Shown: piece after piece, positions 1-4,181 of the stretch
Layout: the number at the start of each line of letters is the position of its first letter
Numbering within the stretch: position 1 is the first letter of the stretch
From: Candidatus Competibacteraceae bacterium
Lineage (GTDB): Bacteria > Pseudomonadota > Gammaproteobacteria > Competibacterales > Competibacteraceae
NCBI GenBank assembly: GCA_003527885.1
Contig: DPWB01000061.1
Span: 3,806-10,523 of the forward strand
Direction: 5' to 3'
Length of the DNA: 6,718 nucleotides
Program-made: the position numbers and the translations under genes
Notes under the pieces: model-generated
Seen by the model: only the letters and a program-made list of their open reading frames with translations
Told to the model about the DNA's origin: nothing
Databases searched by the model: none

Positions 1-699
1 CACGGCGGTCAGCGGGGTGCGCAGCTCGTGCGCGGCATCGGCGATGAACTGCCGCTGGTTGTCGAGCGTTTGCGCCAACCGCGCCAGCAACTCGTCGAGC
101 GCGCGGACCAGCGGGGTGATTTCCGTCGGCAGGCGATCCGCCGCGACCGGTTCCAGCGCGCCGGGCCGACGGCGCTGGATCTCGGAAGCGATCCGGTACA
201 ACGGCCGCAAACTCGCGCCCACGCCAAACCAGACCACCAACCCCATGCCGGGCAGCAGCAGCAGGAACGGCGCGAGATTGCGCAAGGCGATATCGGCGCT
301 CATCCGCAAGCGCACCCCTGACGGTTGGGCGACTTGCACGATGCGCTCGCCGGCATGAAGCGCGAACAGCCGCCAGGACTCGTTTTGCCAGGCGAGATCG
401 GCGAAGCCGGGTTGAGTGGCGAAGGGCAATTCCCGCTGTCGCTGCGAGACGTATAACAGACCCCGGCTCCGGTCCCAGATTTGCACCAACAGATCGCCGG
501 TCACCTCGTTGTCGCCGCCGATGGCCAGGGCGAGCAAATTTTGGTTGCGCAACGCCAGCGCGGTTTGTTGCAACTGGTAATCGAACAACGCATTGGTTTC
601 GGCCCTGGCCTGCCGGTAGGCGGCGTAGCCAGAGCCGGCCAACACGGCGGACAAGCCGGCCAACAGCCACCACAGAAGCCGTTGGCGAATGGAATTCAT
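1..699 (-). CDS. Sensor histidine kinase, QseC/TctE-like, N-terminal part (3' end beyond window)
   Basis: Inner-membrane sensor kinase of a two-component system. The window holds 233 codons from ATG 697-699 and then runs off the left edge. Visible order: membrane segment at about residues 8-28; a periplasmic region opening with AETNALFDYQLQQTALAL (33-50), typical of the two-component sensor kinase N-terminal domain of QseC-type proteins; a second membrane segment at about 140-162; a HAMP-like linker at about 163-215; then the start of the dimerisation/phosphoacceptor domain with FIADAAHELRTPLTAV, phosphorylated residue His224. The ATP-binding domain lies outside the window. The upstream Shine-Dalgarno is weak (GGA about 9 nt before ATG). 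No response regulator gene precedes it, although that is the common order; the partner may lie downstream. The ligand cannot be deduced. Kinase identity is firm; QseC-like is a family-level inference. Confidence 0.93.
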   Translation of the reverse strand, partial: MNSIRQRLLWWLLAGLSAVLAGSGYAAYRQARAETNALFDYQLQQTALALRNQNLLALAIGGDNEVTGDLLVQIWDRSRGLLYVSQRQRELPFATQPGFADLAWQNESWRLFALHAGERIVQVAQPSGVRLRMSADIALRNLAPFLLLLPGMGLVVWFGVGASLRPLYRIASEIQRRRPGALEPVAADRLPTEITPLVRALDELLARLAQTLDNQRQFIADAAHELRTPLTAV

Positions 700-747
700 G
701 AGCGGGTTCCAGCCCTCGGAGCGCGCCGGGCCGGGTAGCGTGAAAGG

Positions 748-772
748 CCGCCGCCGGCCACCGGAGCGGCGG
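748..772 (-). other. GC-rich hairpin between small ORF and kinase
   Basis: CCGCCGC (748-754) and GCGGCGG (766-772) pair perfectly, with a further CGG/CCG pairing inside the loop. It sits in the 86-nt gap between the small minus-strand gene and the kinase. No strong U-tract follows on the minus strand, so it is more likely a partial attenuator or an mRNA-stability element than a full terminator. The role is inferred only. Confidence 0.3.
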
Positions 773-785
773 GCCGGAACAGACG

Positions 786-953
786 CTAGCGGGGGGCGCG
801 CAAACGGCGGACAGCCGCCAGCCATTCCAGGGCCAGCCGCTGCCGTTCTTGCCGGGGCCGGGCTTGATCGGTCGCGATAAAATAAGCGCTCATGGCCTTG
901 AGCGCCGCGCGGGTTTGCTCCTGCGAGCCGGTGATGCGGGGGGAGTGAAACAT
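786..953 (-). CDS. Small basic protein, 55 aa, function unknown
   Basis: I do not recognise this protein. The chosen start, ATG at 951-953, has a very good Shine-Dalgarno: GAGGTG ending 7 nt upstream. An in-frame start five codons earlier (968) would bury that site. The product begins MFHSPRITGSQEQTR and is predicted helical and arginine-rich, with the stretch RQERQRLALEWLAAVRRLR near the C-terminus (about residues 34-52). It has no signal peptide or membrane segment. A strongly A+T-rich segment (about 970-1023) lies immediately upstream and is a plausible promoter region. It precedes the sensor kinase by 86 nt in the same direction, so the two may be co-transcribed. The ribosome binding site is the main support; there is no recognised homology. 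Confidence 0.5.
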   Translation of the reverse strand: MFHSPRITGSQEQTRAALKAMSAYFIATDQARPRQERQRLALEWLAAVRRLRAPR

Positions 954-960
954 GGCAGCG

Positions 961-1023
961 CACCTCAAGAAAAATCGAGTTAATAAAAATCTAAATTAAT
1001 CAAATAACTGATAATTAATAAAT
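961..1023 (-). promoter_or_regulatory. A+T-rich upstream region of the small basic gene
   Basis: About 80 % A+T in an otherwise GC-rich setting, lying directly upstream of the 55-residue gene and ending at its Shine-Dalgarno. It probably contains the promoter for that gene and perhaps the kinase. Several -35/-10-like hexamers can be drawn, and none is clearly best. Confidence 0.35.
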
Positions 1024-1024
1024 G

Positions 1025-1044
1025 GCCGAGAACGGCGAGAGCCG
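1025..1044 (-). terminator. Weak candidate terminator after RHH gene
   Basis: Read on the minus strand, two alternative 4-bp stems share one arm: CGGC-TCTC-GCCG and GCCG-TTCT-CGGC. The latter is followed by ATTTATTAATT, a loose T-rich tail. It lies just past the stop of the RHH gene (1052). The stems are short, so termination would be inefficient. Confidence 0.3.
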
Positions 1045-1051
1045 CTACGAG

Positions 1052-1231
1052 TTACTCGGTGTCCTTAGGCGAGCGGGCCAGAAAATCCCGGATGAACCGC
1101 CGCACCTCTCTTGAAGCGGTGGTATCCATTTCTTGACAGGCCTCGATGAACGCATCGCGCAACGTCGCCTCGATCCGAACCACCAGCTTTACATCATCGT
1201 CCTGACCGGATTTCTTTTTTCTTTTTCCCAT
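1052..1231 (-). CDS. Ribbon-helix-helix (CopG/Arc-type) small DNA-binding protein, 59 aa
   Basis: A short, easily missed gene. ATG at 1229-1231, stop TAA at 1052-1054. The basic N-terminal tail MGKRKKKSGQDDD is followed by a predicted beta strand KLVVRIEAT (15-23), helix A LRDAFIEACQEMD (24-36), a turn TTAS (37-40) and helix B REVRRFIRDFLAR (41-53). This is the layout of the RHH fold, whose dimers insert a two-stranded sheet into the major groove. Such proteins are common as autorepressors and as partition or toxin-antitoxin regulators on plasmids. It lies downstream of the parAB terminator with its own promoter and a palindrome at the expected transcription start, which points to autoregulation. 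No toxin gene adjoins it. It has no clear Shine-Dalgarno; the leader would be about 25 nt. The fold assignment is from residue pattern; the role is inferred. Confidence 0.8.
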   Translation of the reverse strand: MGKRKKKSGQDDDVKLVVRIEATLRDAFIEACQEMDTTASREVRRFIRDFLARSPKDTE

Positions 1232-1244
1232 CGAAAAAGTCTGT

Positions 1245-1258
1245 TCTGTATATACAGA
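1245..1258. promoter_or_regulatory. 14-bp perfect palindrome, candidate operator of the RHH gene
   Basis: TCTGTATATACAGA is a perfect palindrome centred between 1251 and 1252. It falls where transcription from the adjacent minus-strand promoter should begin, 14 bp before the RHH start codon. The CTGT...ACAG arms recall a LexA box, but the spacing is 4 bp too short for the enterobacterial CTGT-N8-ACAG. Autorepression by the RHH protein is the simplest reading. Confidence 0.55.
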
Positions 1259-1263
1259 GATAA

Positions 1264-1292
1264 TACATAGTATGAATTTCGTTTTCTGTCAA
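1264..1292 (-). promoter_or_regulatory. Sigma-70-type promoter of the RHH gene
   Basis: On the minus strand a perfect -35 TTGACA (1287-1292) is followed after 17 bp by TATGTA (1264-1269) as a moderate -10. The predicted start falls inside the TCTGTATATACAGA palindrome. Confidence 0.55.
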
Positions 1293-1309
1293 CTGCTGTT
1301 TTTCAATCG

Positions 1310-1470
1310 GTGACGGCTTTACTGGAAAGGTGTGACAGCCGCGTTTTACCGGCGGCGGCAAGGCTGAGGGGGCAAGAGCGACTCGAAGGCTGCGCGGGCG
1401 GCGACCGCAAGAACGCGGGGCTTGGCGGGCGTAGCCGGGATCGCGTCCGTAACTGTCAAAGGCGGATCGG
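1310..1470. other. GC-rich intergenic island without a convincing gene
   Basis: A GC-rich stretch between the RHH promoter and the parAB terminator. On the minus strand a frame is open from about 1522 to a stop at 1346-1348. It reads VTDAIPATPAKPRVLAV near 1405-1455, but has no Shine-Dalgarno or ATG and runs through the terminator. A plus-strand frame across the same stretch is low-complexity and lacks a ribosome binding site. I see no RNA gene. It could be a dispersed intergenic repeat or a decayed gene end. Confidence 0.35.
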
Positions 1471-1502
1471 AAATAAAAAGACCGCGCCTGGGTTGGCGCG
1501 GT
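1471..1502 (-). terminator. Rho-independent terminator of the parAB operon
   Basis: On the minus strand an 8-bp perfect GC-rich stem (1495-1502 with 1481-1488) and 6-nt loop are followed by CTTTTTATTT (1480-1471). It lies about 140 nt past the parB stop and has a T-tract only in that direction. Confidence 0.85.
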
Positions 1503-1641
1503 AAAGTAGGTCTACCACACACTTTATTGATATATAATTATTACATAATATCTGAATTATAAAAAAATTCAAGTAAAACACAATAAACGGATAATAAATT
1601 GTCTTTAATATTAACGTAATTACAGATGTAAATTTAAATAA
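1503..1641. other. A+T-rich segment between parB and its terminator
   Basis: Bases 1531-1641 are about 85 % A+T. They contain small inverted repeats, such as TTACA-GA-TGTAA and TGAATT-N7-AATTCA. There is no gene. It would form the 3' untranslated region of the parAB transcript. It could alternatively be a protein-binding or DNA-unwinding segment, but no iterons or DnaA boxes were seen. Confidence 0.4.
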
Positions 1642-2526
1642 TCATTTCTCGGCTTTATTGATTCCAATACTAGATAGAATTCCATCGCACTCTTCTAGGT
1701 TGGAAAAGCTAATTTCGATACGCCCGTGACCGCGAGCGGCGTCGTAGCGCAACCGGACCGGGGCAGCCAGCCGCTCTCGCAAGCGTTCCTCCAACCGGAC
1801 TAGGTCAGGATCGCGCGGTACGGTCGAGCGCGACGGTGGGGAAGCGGCCAGCAGCGTCCGGCGTCGCTCCAGCTCGCGCACGCTCCAGCCGGCTGCGGCG
1901 GCTTGTTCGGCCAGCCGGACCTGCGCCGCGCGCGCCAAACCGAGCAGCGTTTTCCCGTGGCCGGCTTCCAGCTTGCCGTCTTCGATCAGCTCTTGCACCT
2001 TCGGGTCGAGGTTCAACAGGCGCAGCGCCTTGCTGATGGCCGGCTGCGACAGGCCGAGCAGTTCCGCCAGTTGTTCCTGGGTCAGATCGAACTCCTCGCG
2101 CAACCGCCGCAGCGCCCGGCCTTCCTCGATCGGGTTCAGTTCGCGGCGCAACAGGTTTTCCACCAGGGCGATGGCGGCGGCGGTGCGGTCGTCGGCTTCA
2201 CGCAACACGGCCGGCACGCTGCTCAAACCGGCCTGTTGCGCCGCCCGCCAGCGCATGTGGCCGGCCAGAATCTCAAAGCTGCCATCCGCCAGCGGCCGGA
2301 CCACCAGCGGCTCGATGATGCCGAACTGGCGGATGCTGCGTTCCAGTTCGGCGAGATAGCCGTCATCGCTACGGTGCCGGGGCTGGTAGCGGCCGGCGAC
2401 GATCCGGTCGAGCTCCAGGCGCCGGATGGCGCCGTCCTCGTCGCTTTTCAGCAGGCTGCCATCGAAGCTGTGACCGCCGGCGCCAATCCAGTCGCTCAAA
2501 CTTTTCAGCGGTTTGCGGCGGCTCAT
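1642..2526 (-). CDS. parB: ParB/Spo0J-type centromere-binding partition protein
   Basis: 294-residue ParB, the CTP-dependent DNA clamp that loads at parS and stimulates ParA ATPase. Visible in order: N-terminal ParB nuclease-like fold (about 33-110) with GIIEPLVVRPL (69-79) and the arginine patch GHMRWRAA (89-96); the family signature ENLLRRELNPIEE (123-135); a helix-turn-helix LTQEQLAELLGLSQPAISKA (148-167); a linker; and a C-terminal dimerisation domain (about 238-290) of the Spo0J type. Length is normal. ATG overlaps the parA stop as ATGA, with a good Shine-Dalgarno AAGGTG 5 nt upstream, so translation is coupled. The arginine patch departs from the usual GERRxRA, the second arginine-patch position being Met. 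The last 25 or so codons are markedly A+T-rich compared with the rest. No TGTTTCACGTGAAACA parS was seen in the window. Confidence 0.95.
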   Translation of the reverse strand: MSRRKPLKSLSDWIGAGGHSFDGSLLKSDEDGAIRRLELDRIVAGRYQPRHRSDDGYLAELERSIRQFGIIEPLVVRPLADGSFEILAGHMRWRAAQQAGLSSVPAVLREADDRTAAAIALVENLLRRELNPIEEGRALRRLREEFDLTQEQLAELLGLSQPAISKALRLLNLDPKVQELIEDGKLEAGHGKTLLGLARAAQVRLAEQAAAAGWSVRELERRRTLLAASPPSRSTVPRDPDLVRLEERLRERLAAPVRLRYDAARGHGRIEISFSNLEECDGILSSIGINKAEK

Positions 2527-3728
2527 ACGATCACCTTGGCGCGGTTCTCGGCGGCTTCGATGCCGCTGAGCACTTCCTGCTGCCAGAGCTGGCGCACCGC
2601 CAGCAGGATTTCGGAATTGACGCCATCCAGCATCATGACCGCCCGGTTATAGGTGTCGCGGGAACCGCGCGGCTGGTCGATCTCGTAGATGCTGACCTGA
2701 TCGCTGGCGGATTTTTGCAGCTCCTTGGTCAGGCCCATCCGGTTGCTGAGCAGCAATTCGCCGTAAGCGCCGTTGATCACGGCGATGTTGTTGAGGGTTT
2801 CGGTGCTGGCGTCCACCTTGGTCAGCAGGATGCTCAGCCGCTGCACGTTGATTTCCCGCTCGTAGAGCGCGCAAATCTGCTCCAGGATGCGGAAATACTG
2901 CACGCTGGAGGAAATATCGTACATGTGCGGGACGATGGGCATGACGATCAGGTTGGCGGCGGCGACGGCGTTCAATGACAGCATCCCCAGCGAGGGTGGG
3001 GTATCGATCACGATGATGTCGTAGCCGTCCTCGATCTCTTTCAGCGCCCGGTGCAGCCGCACCGGCGGCGGCCCCAGCGTTTCGTTGTCGCGCTCCTCCG
3101 GCTGCGACAGCCGCCAATCGGCGTATTGCAGGGCCAGCCGGGCCGGAAGCAAGTGAAGATTTTCCCAGTGGGTGTGCTTGATTGCTTTTTCGATCAGCGC
3201 CGGGTTTTCGGTCAGGGCCGGAAACAGGTCGTCACCGTCGCCGAGATCGAGATCGGGGATGAAGCCGAACGCGCCGGTGGCGGTGGCTTGGGGGTCGGCG
3301 TCCACCAGCAGCACCCGGTAGCCCTCACGCGCCAGATATTGGGTGAAATGCAGCGACATGGTGGTTTTCGCGACCCCGCCCTTGAGGTTGGAAAACACCA
3401 CCCGCACGCAGCCGGCGCCGAGCGGGCGGCCGGGCCGTTTGCCGATGGCGGCGCGGATGCGGTTGACCTCGTTATAGTTGTAAATCCGTCGCTGGATCGA
3501 ACCGGCTTCCACCAGCCGGGGTTCGGGCAAGTCGCCGCGCAGTTCCAAGTTCCTGATGTGACTGGCGGTGCAACCGGCCAGTTGCGCCGCCCGTTCGATG
3601 CCGAACTCGGGCAAGCTCTTGACGGTGTGGCGCGCCTCCAGCGCGTCCAGCAAACGGCGCTGCATCTGGCCGCCGCGCTCGGCCGCGTTGCGGCACAGGG
3701 TTCTGAAATTGAATCGCATCGCTTGCAT
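2523..3728 (-). CDS. parA: ParA-type partition ATPase with N-terminal helix-turn-helix (type Ia)
   Basis: 401-residue ParA, the ATPase that binds DNA non-specifically and positions ParB-bound replicon copies. Residues 42-71 (FGIERAAQLAGCTASHIRNL onwards) form a MerR-like helix-turn-helix, followed by RRIYNYNEV. The deviant Walker A KGGVAKTT is at 116-123, Walker A' DADPQATAT at 143-151 and Walker B IIVIDTPPS at 238-246. The N-terminal DNA-binding domain and length match type Ia ParAs of P1/F-type plasmids and of secondary chromosomes, not the roughly 260-residue primary-chromosome ParA. Such ParAs usually repress their own operon. I chose ATG 3726-3728 because GGGAG lies 8 nt upstream; an in-frame GTG at 3743 overlaps that site and is less likely. 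A 24-bp inverted repeat in the promoter is the likely operator. Overlaps parB by 4 bases. Confidence 0.95.
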   Translation of the reverse strand: MQAMRFNFRTLCRNAAERGGQMQRRLLDALEARHTVKSLPEFGIERAAQLAGCTASHIRNLELRGDLPEPRLVEAGSIQRRIYNYNEVNRIRAAIGKRPGRPLGAGCVRVVFSNLKGGVAKTTMSLHFTQYLAREGYRVLLVDADPQATATGAFGFIPDLDLGDGDDLFPALTENPALIEKAIKHTHWENLHLLPARLALQYADWRLSQPEERDNETLGPPPVRLHRALKEIEDGYDIIVIDTPPSLGMLSLNAVAAANLIVMPIVPHMYDISSSVQYFRILEQICALYEREINVQRLSILLTKVDASTETLNNIAVINGAYGELLLSNRMGLTKELQKSASDQVSIYEIDQPRGSRDTYNRAVMMLDGVNSEILLAVRQLWQQEVLSGIEAAENRAKVIV

Positions 3729-3763
3729 GAGGTCCGCTCCCACTGAATACCAGCCTGATACTG

Positions 3764-3792
3764 ATTTTATCGCATGAACTCCAAATTTTCGG
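3764..3792 (-). promoter_or_regulatory. Putative parA promoter
   Basis: On the minus strand TAAAAT (3764-3769) is a good -10, with the start expected near 3757 and a leader of about 30 nt. At 17 bp spacing the -35 is CCGAAA (3787-3792), a poor match, lying inside one arm of the inverted repeat. Confidence 0.45.
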
Positions 3793-3807
3793 ATTTAACC
3801 GAAAATT
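3784..3807. promoter_or_regulatory. 24-bp inverted repeat, candidate parA operator or parS site
   Basis: AATTTTCGG (3784-3792), six bases, then CCGAAAATT (3799-3807): perfect 9-bp arms overlapping the predicted -35 of parA. It is placed for autorepression by the ParA helix-turn-helix domain. Binding by ParB is the alternative. Confidence 0.6.
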
Positions 3808-3841
3808 GACTTGATCGATGAGTTTATGTTGAAGCGACGCG

Positions 3842-3901
3842 GGCGGTTTGCCGTTGCTGACAGCTCACCCTGCAAACGCCAATACCGCTGCGGCGTGCCG
3901 C
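3842..3901. repeat. Two inverted repeats in the parA-cyclase intergenic region
   Basis: GGCGGTTTGC (3842-3851) pairs with GCAAACGCC (3872-3880) apart from one bulged G. A second palindrome, GCGGC-GT-GCCGC, occupies 3890-3901. Neither has a T-tract. They may be binding sites, a centromere element, or the remains of a mobile hairpin. Confidence 0.4.
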
Positions 3902-3902
3902 C

Positions 3903-3916
3903 GTCAATGGATTGAC
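3903..3916. promoter_or_regulatory. FleQ-box-like site 1
   Basis: GTCAATGGATTGAC is a perfect GTCAAT-GG-ATTGAC palindrome. It matches 12 of 14 positions of the Pseudomonas FleQ consensus as I recall it (GTCAATAAATTGAC); the differences are confined to the centre. Its centre is about 123 bp upstream of the predicted sigma-54 start, normal for an enhancer site. Confidence 0.65.
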
Positions 3917-3949
3917 AACGCGACAGACCGCTCGCCCAGTGCGGGCCAA

Positions 3950-3963
3950 GTCAAATTATTGAC
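3950..3963. promoter_or_regulatory. FleQ-box-like site 2
   Basis: GTCAAATTATTGAC repeats the GTCAA-N4-TTGAC pattern of site 1, 47 bp further on, and matches 11 of 14 positions of the recalled FleQ consensus. Its centre is about 76 bp upstream of the predicted start. No other full copy was found in the window. Confidence 0.6.
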
Positions 3964-3977
3964 GGCTCATTTTTTGT

Positions 3978-3990
3978 TAAGATATTGATT
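3978..3990. promoter_or_regulatory. IHF-consensus binding site
   Basis: TAAGATATTGATT fits YAANNNNTTGATW, the reverse complement of the IHF consensus WATCAANNNNTTR, with no mismatch. It lies in an A+T-rich stretch between the enhancer-like palindromes and the sigma-54 promoter, where IHF usually bends DNA to bring activator and polymerase together. Confidence 0.6.
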
Positions 3991-4005
3991 GTTATTTGAT
4001 TTTAC

Positions 4006-4022
4006 TTGGTATTGTTCTTGCA
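4006..4022 (+). promoter_or_regulatory. Sigma-54 (RpoN) promoter of the diguanylate cyclase gene
   Basis: TTGGTATTGTTCTTGCA carries the invariant GG (4008-4009) and GC (4020-4021) exactly 10 bp apart, with a perfect TTGCA -12 element and a partial match to TGGCAC at -24. Predicted start is near 4033, giving a leader of about 149 nt. The upstream IHF site and paired palindromes support it. Confidence 0.65.
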
Positions 4023-4032
4023 AAACGTCCCG

Positions 4033-4181
4033 TGGGATTCCGGGAAAGCGAACAGCTAACGGTTAAAGGAGGAATCGTTACGTTCGAGTGGGAGACGTTG
4101 TGAGTATTGAAAGCTGCCAAAAACTGCGTCAACGAGTGAATCGGTCACGGGCGACAGTCAGGGAATCACTGCGAAGGTAGT
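4033..4181 (+). promoter_or_regulatory. Structured, GGA-rich 5' leader of the diguanylate cyclase gene
   Basis: A hairpin with arms TAACGGTT (4057-4064) and AATCGTTA (4073-4080), including one G-U pair, holds the loop AAAGGAGG, which contains GGA motifs of the type CsrA/RsmA binds. GGA also occurs at 4035, 4043, 4091 and 4162. The AGGAGG has no start codon at a usable distance, so it is not an ordinary ribosome binding site. The leader does not match the c-di-GMP-I riboswitch pattern or any other riboswitch I know. Confidence 0.4.
4100..4180 (+). CDS. Possible 26-codon leader peptide
   Basis: GTG at 4100-4102 with GGGAG 5 nt upstream opens a 26-codon frame, MSIESCQKLRQRVNRSRATV and six more residues. 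It ends at TAG 4178-4180, a single base before the cyclase ATG. The juxtaposition would allow translational coupling. The peptide is short and basic with no known family, so it may be chance. Confidence 0.3.
   Translation: MSIESCQKLRQRVNRSRATVRESLRR

Noticed and set aside
1245..1258. LexA (SOS) box
   Set aside because: The arms CTGT/ACAG fit but the spacing is N4 instead of N8 for gammaproteobacterial LexA.
1310..1504. Plus-strand 64-codon frame
   Set aside because: No ribosome binding site, low-complexity Arg/Gly-rich composition, crosses the parAB terminator, no family resemblance.
1620..1640. Vibrio chromosome-II type parS (TTTACA-N-TGTAAA)
   Set aside because: Only TTACA-GA-TGTAA is present, with the wrong centre spacing, in an A+T-rich stretch where such matches are easy to find.
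1903..2652. Long plus-strand frame opposite parB and the parA end
   Set aside because: Antisense shadow of a GC-rich gene; parB and parA have all family motifs on the other strand.
2523..3728. ParA as FleN/FlhG, the FleQ antagonist
   Set aside because: It has an N-terminal helix-turn-helix and is fused operonically to parB; FleN is shorter and encoded near flhF.
3051..3746. Long plus-strand frame opposite parA
   Set aside because: Antisense shadow caused by GC-rich codon use; no domains, and parA is certain.
3959..3986. Sigma-70 promoter TTGACG-N16-GATATT for the cyclase
   Set aside because: The TTGAC is one arm of the second FleQ-like palindrome and GATATT lies in the IHF-consensus site; both hexamers are better explained by those sites. 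It remains possible as a minor promoter.
4033..4181. c-di-GMP riboswitch in the cyclase leader
   Set aside because: The conserved c-di-GMP-I core (CACGCACAGGGCAAACC-like, and GACGCAAAGCC) is absent and the stems do not match.
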